DNA from: Brenneria corticis
GTDB taxonomy: Bacteria > Pseudomonadota > Gammaproteobacteria > Enterobacterales > Enterobacteriaceae
Length of the DNA stretch: 64,000 nucleotides
Direction: 5' to 3'
NCBI RefSeq assembly: GCF_003115855.1
Contig: NZ_KZ819091.1
Location: forward strand, 1-64,000
Part shown: positions 18,169 through 28,300 of the stretch, in pieces
How the letters are laid out: each line of letters opens with the position of its first letter
How positions within the stretch are numbered: the stretch's first letter is position 1
The notes under the pieces: model-generated
The model's input: the letters and a program-made list of their open reading frames with translations, nothing else
Databases searched by the model: none
Told to the model about the DNA's origin: nothing
Program-made: the position numbers and the translations under genes

Positions 18169-18405
18169 TTACTGCTGGTTAGCCTGAATGAAATCAATGG
18201 CTGCCTGAACAGTCGTGATTTTTTCAGCTTCTTCGTCTGGAATTTCTGTATCAAATTCTTCTTCCAGCGCCATTACCAGCTCAACGGTGTCAAGAGAATC
18301 AGCGCCGAGGTCATCAACGAAAGAAGCATTGTTTACGACTTCTTCCTGCTTAACACCAAGCTGTTCAACGATGATTTTCTTAACGCGTTCTTCGATAGTG
18401 CTCAT
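18169..18405 (-). CDS. acpP: Acyl carrier protein
   Basis: 78 residues, almost identical to E. coli ACP as recalled. The phosphopantetheine attachment serine is Ser 37 in LGADSLDTVEL. The protein is strongly acidic. It carries growing acyl chains to the Fab enzymes, PlsX/PlsB, and lipid A and biotin pathways. A ribosome site (AGGAAATTTAAG region) precedes ATG 18405. Confidence 0.99.
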   Translation of the reverse strand: MSTIEERVKKIIVEQLGVKQEEVVNNASFVDDLGADSLDTVELVMALEEEFDTEIPDEEAEKITTVQAAIDFIQANQQ

Positions 18406-18559
18406 ACTCTTAAATTTCCTATCAAAACTCGCTTTCGCGATGGTTTTCGTAGTGTATAAAATGTTGAAAAAGATGCAACAAAATCCCGGCTGGTCGAACC
18501 ACGATTTTGTGCTATTTTGCGGTTATTACCGCAAATAACGCAAATAATTGTCGTGCTTT

Positions 18560-19294
18560 TTAGATCATATACATGCCGCCATTGACATGCAATGTTTCGC
18601 CGGTAATGTAACCCGCCTCATCAGAGGCTAAAAATGCAACAGCACTGGCGATTTCTTTAGCGGCACCAAGCCGGTTAGCGGGAACCTGGCTCAAAATGCC
18701 TGCTCGCTGTTCTTCTGTCAACGTCTGAGTCATATCTGTTTCGATAAAACCTGGCGCGACAACGTTAACCGTAATACCACGGGAGGCGACTTCACGCGCA
18801 AGAGACTTGCTGAAACCAATCAGACCGGCCTTTGCCGCCGCGTAGTTTGCCTGCCCGGCATTACCCATCGTTCCGACCACCGAGCCGATGGTAATGATAC
18901 GGCCAAAACGTTTTTTCATCATAGCGCGCATTACAGCTTTAGACAGTCGGAATACCGATGTCAAATTGGTATCCAGAATATCCTGCCATTCGTCTTCTTT
19001 CATCCGCATCAGCAGATTATCGCGGGTAATGCCGGCGTTATTGATCAAAATATCGATTTCGCCGAACTCGGCGCGAATCTGCGCCAGCGTTTCTTCCACT
19101 GAAGCCACATCAGCGACGTTCAGTCGATACCCCTTACCGTTCTCGCCCAGCCAGGCGCTGATTGCCTCAGCGCCCTTATCGCTGGTTGCGGTACCAATGA
19201 CTTTTGCCCCGCGAGCGACTAACGTCTCAGCGATAGCTCGTCCTATTCCACGGCTTGCGCCCGTTACCAGCGCAATTTTTCCTTCAAAACCCAT
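18560..19294 (-). CDS. fabG: 3-oxoacyl-[ACP] reductase
   Basis: 244 residues from ATG 19294, equal to E. coli FabG. A second ATG four codons upstream overlaps the ribosome site GGAGAAG and is unlikely. Short-chain dehydrogenase with NADPH motif TGASRGIGRAIAE and catalytic Ser 138, Tyr 151 and Lys 155 in SVVGTMGNAGQANYAAAKAG. It lies 14 bases after fabD. Confidence 0.97.
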   Translation of the reverse strand: MGFEGKIALVTGASRGIGRAIAETLVARGAKVIGTATSDKGAEAISAWLGENGKGYRLNVADVASVEETLAQIRAEFGEIDILINNAGITRDNLLMRMKEDEWQDILDTNLTSVFRLSKAVMRAMMKKRFGRIITIGSVVGTMGNAGQANYAAAKAGLIGFSKSLAREVASRGITVNVVAPGFIETDMTQTLTEEQRAGILSQVPANRLGAAKEIASAVAFLASDEAGYITGETLHVNGGMYMI

Positions 19295-19308
19295 TGTCTT
19301 CTCCATGG

Positions 19309-20238
19309 TTATTTTTCAAGCGCCGCCGACAGAGAAGCAGGATCGTTCACCGCGGCCGCTGTCAGGGTAGCTACGATTCGTTTAGTCAAACCGGTAAGGA
19401 CTTTACCCGGCCCGATTTCCAATAGCGATTCAACGCCCTGGGAGGCAATAAATTCGACGCACTCGGTCCAGCGCACCGGACGATGAAGCTGCCGCACCAG
19501 CGCGCTGCGGATCGCTTCCGGCGAGGTTTCGATCCGCGCGTCGACGTTATTGACCACGGGAATGCCCGGCTCACTGAAATCAACGGACTCAAGCGCGACC
19601 GCCAGCTTTTTCGCCGCCGGCTCCATCAACGCGCAGTGCGAAGGAACGCTTACCGGCAAAGGCAGCGCGCGTTTGGCGCCCGCCGCCTTACAGGCCGCGC
19701 CGGCGCGTTCAACCGCCTCTTTGTTCCCGGCAATCACCACCTGTCCCGGAGAATTAAAGTTTACCGGCGACACCACCTGCCCCTGTGCGGATTCGTCACA
19801 GGCTTTGACGATGGCGTCATTATCCAGGCCGATGATCGCGTACATCGCCCCGGCGCCTTCCGGCACCGCTTCCTGCATCAATTTGCCGCGCAATTCAACC
19901 AGGCGAACCGCCTGCTGGAAATCCAGCACGCCGGCGCAAACCAGCGCGGAGTACTCACCCAGACTATGGCCGGCCATCAGCGCGGGCGTTTTCCCGCCCT
20001 GCTGTTGCCAGACGCGCCAGATGGCGACGGAAGCCGTCAGCAGCGCGGGCTGGGTCTGCCAGGTTTTATTCAATTCTTCAACCGGCCCCTGCTGGGTAAG
20101 CTGCCACAGATCATAGCCTAAAACGGCGGAGGCCTGGGCAAACGTCTCGGTGACCACCGGGTATTCCGCCGCCAGTTCGGCCAGCATGCCAACGGTTTGC
20201 GATCCCTGACCCGGGAATACCATTGCAAATTGCGTCAT
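19309..20238 (-). CDS. fabD: Malonyl-CoA:ACP transacylase
   Basis: 309 residues. Transfers malonyl from CoA to ACP. Nucleophile Ser 92 in GHSLGEYSAL; QGSQ near residue 12 supplies the oxyanion hole; the catalytic histidine lies in SVPSHCALM. It sits between fabH and fabG. Confidence 0.97.
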   Translation of the reverse strand: MTQFAMVFPGQGSQTVGMLAELAAEYPVVTETFAQASAVLGYDLWQLTQQGPVEELNKTWQTQPALLTASVAIWRVWQQQGGKTPALMAGHSLGEYSALVCAGVLDFQQAVRLVELRGKLMQEAVPEGAGAMYAIIGLDNDAIVKACDESAQGQVVSPVNFNSPGQVVIAGNKEAVERAGAACKAAGAKRALPLPVSVPSHCALMEPAAKKLAVALESVDFSEPGIPVVNNVDARIETSPEAIRSALVRQLHRPVRWTECVEFIASQGVESLLEIGPGKVLTGLTKRIVATLTAAAVNDPASLSAALEK

Positions 20239-20256
20239 TTTAAAAATCCTGTTTAA

Positions 20257-21210
20257 TCAAAAACGAACCAGCGCGGAGCCCCAGGTAAAACCGCCGCCGA
20301 AGGCTTCCAGCAGAACCAGTTGCCCCGGTTTAATCCGACCGTCGCGCACCGCTTCATCCAGCGCGGCGGGAACGGAAGCCGCCGACGTATTGCCATGACG
20401 ATCCAGCGTCACCACAACCTTGTCCATTCCCATGCCTAATTTTTTTGCCGTGGCGCTGATAATGCGCAAATTTGCCTGATGAGGCACCAGCCAATCCAGC
20501 TGGCTTTTCTCCAGTTGGGACGCGCGCAGCGTTTCTTCAACGATATGCGCCAGCTCGGTCACCGCGACTTTAAACACTTCATTGCCGGCCATCGTCAGAT
20601 AGGCCGGATTTTCCGGATGGTCGCGATCCAGGTGCGGCAGCGTCAACAGCTCGCCGTAGCGCCCATCCGCATGCAGATGGGTGGACAGAATGCCGGGCTG
20701 CTCGGACGCGGTCAATAAAACGGCGCCCGCGCCGTCGCCGAACAGAATCAGCGTACCGCGATCTTCCGGATCCAGCGTGCGCGACAAGGTATCAGAACCG
20801 ATAACCAAAGCATAATCCACCGCGCCATTTTTGATGTATTGATCGGCAACGCTGAGCGCGTAGGTAAAGCCCGCGCAGGCCGCGGCCAGATCAAAGGCGA
20901 TGGTATCTTTAATCCCGAGCAGCCGCTGAACCTCGCAGGCCGCGCTGGGGAAAGCGTGCGTTGCGGATGTGGTGGCCACGATCAGCAAACCGACCTGCTC
21001 TTTATCAATCTCCGCCATTTCCAGCGCTTTTTGCGCGGCATGGTAACCCATCGTCGCCACATTTTCATCCGGCGCGGCGATGCGCCGCTCACGGATCCCG
21101 GTCCGCGTGACGATCCACTCGTCGGACGTATCCACCATCTTCTCTAAATCAGCGTTGGTCCTGATTTGCTCAGGCAGATAGCTGCCCGTTCCGATTATTT
21201 TTGTATACAT
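20257..21210 (-). CDS. fabH: 3-oxoacyl-[ACP] synthase III
   Basis: 317 residues. Starts fatty-acid synthesis by condensing acetyl-CoA with malonyl-ACP. Catalytic Cys 112 in AAACAGFTYAL, histidine in LVPHQANLRI, asparagine in RHGNTSAAS. It begins six bases after plsX. Confidence 0.97.
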   Translation of the reverse strand: MYTKIIGTGSYLPEQIRTNADLEKMVDTSDEWIVTRTGIRERRIAAPDENVATMGYHAAQKALEMAEIDKEQVGLLIVATTSATHAFPSAACEVQRLLGIKDTIAFDLAAACAGFTYALSVADQYIKNGAVDYALVIGSDTLSRTLDPEDRGTLILFGDGAGAVLLTASEQPGILSTHLHADGRYGELLTLPHLDRDHPENPAYLTMAGNEVFKVAVTELAHIVEETLRASQLEKSQLDWLVPHQANLRIISATAKKLGMGMDKVVVTLDRHGNTSAASVPAALDEAVRDGRIKPGQLVLLEAFGGGFTWGSALVRF

Positions 21211-21216
21211 GTACGC

Positions 21217-22263
21217 TTAATCACTCTTAGGTAATACAGCCTTCAAGCGGACGGCAATTTGCTCGGGAAGTTGCCGTTGTACCGCCTGCGCCGCCTGTGC
21301 GATGGCAACCGCAAACGCCCGTTGGTTTGCGGCCCCGTGACTTTTAATTACGGTTCCCCGTAATCCTAACAGACAAGCACCATTATATTGGTCAGGATTC
21401 AAATGACCGAAACGTCTGGCCAGACGTTTTTGTAACAAACGTCCCAGCCATCGTAACCACCAGGACTGCTTTTTCCCGCGCTCGGCGCCGGAAGAGGAAG
21501 GTTTCAGTAGCGACAAAAACATTCTGACCACACCCTCCATGGTTTTTAACGTGACATTGCCCACAAAACCGTCACAGACCATGACATCCGTCTTCCCGGT
21601 CAACAATTCGTTACCTTCAAGGTAGCCAATATAGTTAATCGCCGGCGTATTCCTTAATTTGGCCGCCGCATCGCGGATGTTATCCAAACCTTTGCTCTCT
21701 TCTTCGCCGATGTTCAGCAACGCCACCCGCGGGTTTTGCAATCCGAGCACTTCCTCCGCCATTACCGATCCCATAACCGCGAATTGGACCAGCATGGTGC
21801 TGTCGCATGCGACGTTGGCGCCTAAATCCAGCACCACGGTTTTCCCGTGCTGCTGATGAGGCAACACGGAAACCAGTGCCGGCCGTTCAATGCCGTCGAG
21901 CGGTTTGATAAGCAGCTTCGCCAGCCCCATCAACGCGCCGGTATTGCCCGCGCTGACGCAAGCCTGCGCTTTTCCGTCTTTAATCAGTTCAAGCGCGATG
22001 CGCATCGACGTTCCGCGGCTGGCGCGGATGGCCTGCGACGGCCTTGCATCACTGGCAATAACCGATTCGGCCGGAAGAATTTCTAACCGGGAGAGCAGAT
22101 CTGAATCGACTTTGGCAAGCAATGGAGTAATCGCAGCAGGATCGCCAACGAGTATCAGCTTGAGATTTGGATTAGAAGCCAGTGCCTGCAATGCAGCAGG
22201 CACTGTTACGCAGGGACCGAAATCCCCGCCCATCGCATCTAACGCCAGAGTTAGGCGTGTCAA
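21217..22263 (-). CDS. plsX: Phosphate acyltransferase PlsX
   Basis: 348 residues. Makes acyl-phosphate from acyl-ACP for phospholipid synthesis. Opening TLALDAMGGDFGP and the SAGNTGALMGLAK and CDGFVGNVTLKTMEG motifs are typical of the family. It follows rpmF by 29 bases, the conserved rpmF-plsX-fab order. Confidence 0.96.
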   Translation of the reverse strand: MTRLTLALDAMGGDFGPCVTVPAALQALASNPNLKLILVGDPAAITPLLAKVDSDLLSRLEILPAESVIASDARPSQAIRASRGTSMRIALELIKDGKAQACVSAGNTGALMGLAKLLIKPLDGIERPALVSVLPHQQHGKTVVLDLGANVACDSTMLVQFAVMGSVMAEEVLGLQNPRVALLNIGEEESKGLDNIRDAAAKLRNTPAINYIGYLEGNELLTGKTDVMVCDGFVGNVTLKTMEGVVRMFLSLLKPSSSGAERGKKQSWWLRWLGRLLQKRLARRFGHLNPDQYNGACLLGLRGTVIKSHGAANQRAFAVAIAQAAQAVQRQLPEQIAVRLKAVLPKSD

Positions 22264-22292
22264 GGTATTGCCTTGCTGATAATTCGCAAGAA

Positions 22293-22463
22293 TTACTTGG
22301 CAATGACCTTGCGACCGCGGTAGTAACCGTCCGCAGTGATGTGGTGACGCAGGTGAGTTTCGCCGGAAACTTTATCTACGGATACGGAAGAAGTGGTCAG
22401 CGCATCGTGAGCACGACGCATACCACGTTTGGAACGGCTAGGTTTGTTTTGTTGTACGGCCAT
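22293..22463 (-). CDS. rpmF: 50S ribosomal protein L32
   Basis: 56 residues, too short for many gene finders. It opens MAVQQNKPSRSKRGMRRAHD and ends GYYRGRKVIAK. Bacterial L32 of the cysteine-free type. A TAAGGAG-like ribosome site precedes ATG 22463, and it lies 17 bases downstream of yceD. Co-transcription with the fatty-acid cluster links ribosome and membrane supply. Confidence 0.97.
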   Translation of the reverse strand: MAVQQNKPSRSKRGMRRAHDALTTSSVSVDKVSGETHLRHHITADGYYRGRKVIAK

Positions 22464-22480
22464 GGACCTTACTCCTTAAA

Positions 22481-23002
22481 TTACTTACGCTTTAAACTGG
22501 CTAATACGGAAAACGGATTCGGCTTTTCCGCCTCTGCAGGCAGTTCACCGAACACCATGTCCGCTTCGGACACTTCACAGTGTTCAAAATCATGTACCGG
22601 AGCGATAGGCAAGGTCAGGATGATTTCATCTTCAATCATTGCCAGCAGATCGACTTCGCCAAACTCATCAACTTCGATCGGCTCGTACGCTTCCGGTAAA
22701 GCTTCGGCCTGTTCATCATTGATGACCGGGCTAAAACAAAACGTCGCATGGACCTGATGCTCAAATGGCTTTCCGCAGCGCTGACACATTAATGTGACAT
22801 TAACATCCGCACTACCGTCAATCACCGCCAGGCGTTGATTGTCGATATTGAAAGACAAAGACGCCTGAACATCACCGTCCACACTCACCACTGACTCGGC
22901 AACACGCATCACCTGTTCGGGCGTATAGATACCGACATAATCTAAACGCTTTTGAGCAGTGCGAACCGCATCAAGGGTTAGGGGTAATTTTACCTTTTGC
23001 AT
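22481..23002 (-). CDS. yceD: YceD (DUF177), 23S rRNA accumulation protein
   Basis: 173 residues, matching E. coli YceD throughout. A CQRCGKPFEHQV pair of cysteines near residue 73 and an acidic segment (PEAYEPIEVDEFGEVDLL) are family marks; it ends VLASLKRK. The family is conserved upstream of rpmF and has been tied to 23S rRNA levels, but the molecular role is unclear. First gene of the cluster, divergent from yceF. Confidence 0.92.
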   Translation of the reverse strand: MQKVKLPLTLDAVRTAQKRLDYVGIYTPEQVMRVAESVVSVDGDVQASLSFNIDNQRLAVIDGSADVNVTLMCQRCGKPFEHQVHATFCFSPVINDEQAEALPEAYEPIEVDEFGEVDLLAMIEDEIILTLPIAPVHDFEHCEVSEADMVFGELPAEAEKPNPFSVLASLKRK

Positions 23003-23143
23003 AGGGCGCGCATATTAACGTCGTAACGACATAGAGTCAAAGAAAAAGGCAGTGAAGCACCACCTTTACACCAATATTCGCTTCCGGAGCGGCGCACAGT
23101 TTAAAATGCCTTTCATCATTACGCTACGGTTTATAAAAAAATT

Positions 23144-23728
23144 ATGTATCAGATCGTTCTCGCGTCAACCTCGGCCTACCGCAAGTCGCTGCTGGAAAAA
23201 CTCAATATACCTTTTACCTGCGCGGCCCCGGAGGTGGACGAAACCCCGTACCCCGCCGAAGACGCCGTAACCTTGGTCGCCCGGCTGGCCGCCAGCAAGG
23301 CGCGCGCGCTGGCGGCGCACTACCCCAATCACCTGATTATAGGCGCCGATCAGATTTGCGTCTTAAATAACGTGATTACCGGGAAACCGCATAACAAGGC
23401 CAACGCCGTGCGGCAACTACGGCAGGCCAGCGGGCGGCGCATCACCTTTTATACCGGTTTGGCGCTGTTCAACAGCGCGAGCCAGCGGATACAGCAGGAG
23501 GTCGAACCCTTTGAGGTCCATTTTCGTGCTCTGACGCCGGAGGAAATAGAGGGCTATCTGGAAAAAGAGCGGCCCTGGAACTGCGCCGGCAGTTTTAAGA
23601 GCGAGGGACTGGGTATTACGCTGTTCGATAAGTTATCGGGGCGCGATCCCAATACGCTGGTCGGCCTTCCTTTAATCGCGCTGACGCAAATGCTGCGGGT
23701 TGAAGGGGTTAATCCGCTGACGATATAA
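23144..23728 (+). CDS. yceF: Maf-family nucleotide pyrophosphatase YceF
   Basis: 194 residues. The Maf fold opens LASTSAYRKSLLEKL and has the catalytic aspartate region IIGADQICVL and KPWNCAGSF-type loop (here RPWNCAGSFKSEGLG). The YceF subfamily hydrolyses 7-methyl-GTP and related modified nucleotides, acting as a house-cleaning enzyme. No clear ribosome site precedes ATG 23144. A 9-bp hairpin without a T-run lies just after the stop (23737-23761), between it and convergent rluC. Confidence 0.94.
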   Translation: MYQIVLASTSAYRKSLLEKLNIPFTCAAPEVDETPYPAEDAVTLVARLAASKARALAAHYPNHLIIGADQICVLNNVITGKPHNKANAVRQLRQASGRRITFYTGLALFNSASQRIQQEVEPFEVHFRALTPEEIEGYLEKERPWNCAGSFKSEGLGITLFDKLSGRDPNTLVGLPLIALTQMLRVEGVNPLTI

Positions 23729-23777
23729 CCCCGGACGGGATAGCGCGACAGCCGCTATCCCGGAAAGGATCGCGCCG

Positions 23778-24734
23778 CTATGCCTTTGACTTGCGCAGTA
23801 TTTGCAGGCAATGACGCAGTTGATTATCCAGCGGCGCCTCGATACGCAGCGTTTCCCCCGTATTGGGATGGGCGAAACGTAACGCCAGGGCGTGCAAAAA
23901 CAGGCGTTTCAGCCCCGTTCCCGCCAGTTGACGGTCAAAGTCGCGATCGCCGTAGCGGTCGTCAAAGGCGATCGGATGGCCCGCATGCAGGGTATGCACC
24001 CGGATCTGATGGGTTCTTCCGGTGACCGGACTGGCGCGGACCAATGTCGCCACCTCAAAACGCTCTTCTACCTTAAAGCGCGTCTCGGAAGGCTTGCCTT
24101 CGCTATTGACCCGCACGATACGCTCGCCGCTTTGCAGAATATTCTTAAGCAGCGGCGCCTGCACCACCTTGCAGTGGGACTGCCACTCTCCGCGCACCAG
24201 CGCCAGGTAGTCTTTCTGCATCCCTTTAAGGCGCAATTGTTCATGCAGCGAACGCAGCGCAGAACGCTTTTTGGCCACCAGCAGCACCCCGGACGTATCG
24301 CGATCGAGGCGGTGAACCAGCTCAAGAAAACGCGCTTCCGGGCGCAGGGCGCGCAGCCCTTCAATCACGCCGAAACTCAGCCCGCTGCCGCCGTGAACCG
24401 CAGTGCCGGAAGGCTTGTTGAGCACCAGCAGGTGGTCATCCTCATAGAGGATACAATCGGTCAGGGCGGCGACCTTCCCCAGGCTGGCCGACACGGGCGC
24501 GTCGTCGCGCTCGGCCTGTCTGACCGGGGGAATGCGGATTTCATCCCCGCCCAGTAATTTATATTCCGGCTTGACCCGTTTTTTATTTACCCGCACCTCG
24601 CCTTTGCGCAGGATGCGATAAACCATGCTTTTAGGCACACCTTTTAAGCGGGTATGCAGAAAGTTATCGATGCGTTGTCCGGCCTCATCGGCGGATATCG
24701 TCACGAATTGTACTGTGGGATTCTCTGTTTTCAT
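23778..24734 (-). CDS. rluC: 23S rRNA pseudouridine synthase RluC
   Basis: 318 residues from ATG 24734, which begins MKTENPTVQFVTI as in E. coli; the open frame further upstream lies in the rne leader region and is not conserved. It makes pseudouridines 955, 2504 and 2580 of 23S rRNA (E. coli numbering). An S4 domain (about residues 14-75, QRIDNFLHTRLKGVPKSMVYR) precedes the catalytic domain with Asp in HRLDRDTSGVLL and the GRTHQIRVH motif. It is transcribed away from rne, as in E. coli. Confidence 0.96.
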   Translation of the reverse strand: MKTENPTVQFVTISADEAGQRIDNFLHTRLKGVPKSMVYRILRKGEVRVNKKRVKPEYKLLGGDEIRIPPVRQAERDDAPVSASLGKVAALTDCILYEDDHLLVLNKPSGTAVHGGSGLSFGVIEGLRALRPEARFLELVHRLDRDTSGVLLVAKKRSALRSLHEQLRLKGMQKDYLALVRGEWQSHCKVVQAPLLKNILQSGERIVRVNSEGKPSETRFKVEERFEVATLVRASPVTGRTHQIRVHTLHAGHPIAFDDRYGDRDFDRQLAGTGLKRLFLHALALRFAHPNTGETLRIEAPLDNQLRHCLQILRKSKA

Positions 24735-25304
24735 GATGCGCGATTCTAAATAGAGCGCTTGGATAGCGCCACTTCTTTTTCTGTGCTTAACTGTCAGTCT
24801 GACCGATGAAGATAGCGTTGCACCCACAGGTTCGGCTGAAATCAGTCTCAGCCGCCGCCGGTTCGCGCACTATCTTTATACTGGCGGGCAAAGTCACCTT
24901 GCTATAACGGTGTCAGCAATGGAATAATGCTTTTCGCGTTTTCCGTGCTGATTTACAGTTAAACGAGGAAAATTGCGGAATTATTAAGTTTGCCTGATGA
25001 CGCAGACACGCAGCAATGGCGTAAGACGTAATGTGATATCAAGCAGTTAGCGGGCTGCGGATTGCAGCTTGGCCGGCAAATGGAATCAGATCTGGCGACA
25101 TTCTTCAGAAGCTGTTCCCTCAGTAAACGCGCTGTTTTCCATCAGGAAATACAGGCTACCGAAAAATGCGCCTCCATGCAGGCGACAACCGGGAGGTTGA
25201 CGTCCCTGCGATAAGCCACGAGGCCATCGGTTCACTCCGGTCATGCGGTTCTTTTGTCCGCAGCTCTATCAATAATGTAAGTAAAAATAACGAGTAAGTT
25301 AAAG
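24735..25304 (+). promoter_or_regulatory. Divergent rluC/rne region and long rne leader
   Basis: 570 bases without a gene. E. coli rne has a 361-base 5' untranslated region whose hairpins let RNase E cleave and destabilise its own message; a leader of similar size fits here. No gene-like frame was found. I could not fold it reliably, so individual hairpins are not assigned. ATG 25305 has only a weak ribosome site. Confidence 0.5.
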
Positions 25305-28300
25305 ATGAAGAGAATGTTGATTAACGCGACTCAACAGGAAGAGTTGCGTGTTGCCTTGGTTGATGGTCAACGACTGTACGATCTGGACATCGAAAGTCCC
25401 GGTCATGAACAGAAGAAAGCGAATATCTACAAAGGTAAAATCACCCGTATTGAACCCAGTCTTGAAGCCGCTTTTGTTGATTATGGCGCCGAAAGACACG
25501 GTTTTCTCCCTCTCAAAGAGATCGCTCGCGAATATTTTCCCAGCAACTATTCCTCTCACGGTCGTCCCAACATCAAAGATGTATTGCGCGAAGGCCAGGA
25601 AGTTATTGTTCAGGTAGATAAAGAAGAGCGAGGCAACAAAGGCGCGGCGCTGACGACATTTATCAGTCTGGCCGGCAGCTATCTGGTCCTTATGCCGAAC
25701 AACCCCCGCGCCGGCGGTATTTCACGCCGCATCGAAGGGGACGATCGAACCGAACTGAAAGAGGCGCTAGGCTCTTTACAGCTGCCCGACGGCATGGGGC
25801 TGATTGTGCGTACCGCCGGCGTGGGTAAATCCGCCGAGGCGCTGCAATGGGATCTGGCTTTCCGTCTGAAACACTGGGAAGCCATCAAGAAAGCGGCGGA
25901 AGGCCGTCCGGCTCCGTTCCTGATTCACCAGGAAAGCAATGTGATCGTGCGCGCTTTCCGCGACTACCTGCGCCCGGATATCGGCGAAATTCTGATCGAC
26001 AACCCCAAAATCCTCGAACGCGCCAAAGAGCATATCGCCGCTCTGGGCCGCCCCGATTTCAGCAGTAAAATCAAACTTTACAGCGGTGAAATCCCGTTGT
26101 TCAGCCACTATCAGATTGAGTCCCAGATTGAATCCGCCTTCCAGCGTGAAGTGCGCCTGCCTTCGGGCGGCTCTATCGTTATCGATACCACGGAAGCCCT
26201 GACGGCGATCGATATCAACTCGGCGCGCGCGACGCGCGGCGGCGATATTGAAGAAACGGCGTTCAATACCAACCTGGAAGCGGCGGATGAAATCGCCCGC
26301 CAGCTGCGGCTGCGCGACCTGGGCGGCCTGATCGTTATCGACTTTATCGATATGACGCCGGTGCGCCACCAGCGCGAAGTGGAAAACCGCCTGCGGGATT
26401 CCGTACGCCAGGATCGCGCCCGGATTCAAATCGGCCGGATTTCACGTTTCGGCCTGCTGGAGATGTCCCGCCAGCGCCTCAGCCCGTCGCTGGGCGAATC
26501 AAGCCATCACGTCTGCCCGCGCTGCGGCGGCACCGGCACCGTGCGCGATAACGAATCGCTTTCGCTGTCGATTCTGCGCCTGATTGAAGAAGAAGCGCTG
26601 AAGGAAAACACCAAAGAAGTTCACGCCATCGTTCCGGTACAGATTGCCTCTTACCTGCTGAACGAGAAGCGTGATGCCGTCAACGCCATCGAAACCCGTC
26701 AGGGCGGCGTTCGCGCCATCATCGTTCCCCATGACGGTATGCAAACTCCGCACTATTCCGTGGTGCGCGTGCGCAAAGGCGAAGAGAGGCCCACGCTCAG
26801 CTATCTGCTGCCGCAGCTGCTGGAAACCGAAGCGCAGCAATTGCAGGAAGAGCAGACGGCCGAACGTAAACTGCCTGAACAGCCGGCGTTGGCCACCTTC
26901 ACCATGCCTGACATGCCGGCGGAAGAAAGAGCGCCGGCGGTGGAAAAAGCCGCTCCTCCGGCTCAGGCGACCCCTGCCCAGCCCGGCATTGTCAGCCGTT
27001 TCCTCGGCGCCCTGAAAGGCATTTTCGCCGCCGAACCGGCTGCGGAAACCGTGGATAAAGCGGATGAGAAGAAAAGCGAGTCGGCGAACGCCGGTGATGC
27101 GCCGCGTCAGGAACGTCGTCATTCGCGCCGTCAAGGCAATAACCGCCGCGATCGCGGGTCACGGGACAATCGTGAACCACGCGAAGATCAACGCCGCAAT
27201 AAACGCCAGCAGCATACCGAAGCCGTTGCTGAAACACCGGCGGTAGAGGTAACTGAAAAAGTCGCCATCGACGAACAGCCGCGTCGCGAACCGCGCGCGG
27301 AGCGTCAGCGTCGTCGTCCGGATGAAAAACGCCAGCAGCAGGAAGTGAAAGCGCAAAACGCGGTTATCGAGGCCGCGGCCGACGCACCGGAAGAGAGCAT
27401 CGCCGAGCAGGATAAGCCCGCGCAGGTTATGCCGCGCCGTCAGCGTCGCCAACTGACGCAGAAGGTTCGCGTGCAATCCGCAAGCGATGACGCGGTTGAA
27501 ACGGTAACGCCGGCACTACCGGTTGAAACGGCGCCGACGCAGTCCAATCCCGCCGATGAACAGATTATCGCTGACAATGACGATGCGGAAAATACGTCGA
27601 CCTTTGACGCCAACCGCGGCGCCAACGCCGAAAACGGTGGAATGCCGCGCCGCTCGCGCCGTTCGCCGCGTCATCTGCGCGTCAGCGGTCAGCGCCGTCG
27701 CCGTTACCGTGATGAGCGTTATCCATTGCAGTCGCCGATATCATTGGAATACGCCTCCGCTTCGCCGGAAATAGCGTCGGGTAAAGTATGGATTAGCTAT
27801 CCTGTCGCGCAATCTCCGCAGTTGGAACAGCCCGAAGAGCAAGCCGCGGAAGAGAATATCCTTTCTGCGACCACGCCTCTGCTGCCGGCAGTAGTGGACG
27901 CCGCCGTCCCGGTTATCGAGACCGTAGCGCAGCAAGCGCCGACGGTTGAAGCGGAGCCGGCTAACGAAGCGAGCGCAGAGGATGAGGCGATTACCGCTGC
28001 GGCCAAAGCGGAACAGGCGGAAGAAGTTGTGCTGCCAGCAGCGCAGGAGCCCGCGCCTCAGGCCGCGGAAGAGCCATCAGCCGCGGAGCAAACGGACACG
28101 CCGGTCGTTGAACCCGTGGCTGTTGAACCCGCGGTTAGTAATGCGGCGGTAGATGACGCCACCGTTGCGGCAACCGACGCGGCAGAGGAAATTTCTGCCG
28201 AAGCGGCGCCGATTGACGCTAGCGCGGCCGATGCGGCTGTCGAAACAGCCCCAGAGACCCCGGCGGATGCTGCGGTAGAACGCCCCGCGGAGACGCAGAC

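Noticed and set aside
19483..20121. 212-codon plus-strand frame inside fabD
   Set aside because: Antisense shadow of fabD.
23892..24557. 221-codon plus-strand frame inside rluC
   Set aside because: Antisense shadow; rluC is conserved throughout.
26499..27134. 211-codon minus-strand frame inside rne
   Set aside because: Antisense shadow; overlaps the zinc-link and linker region of RNase E.
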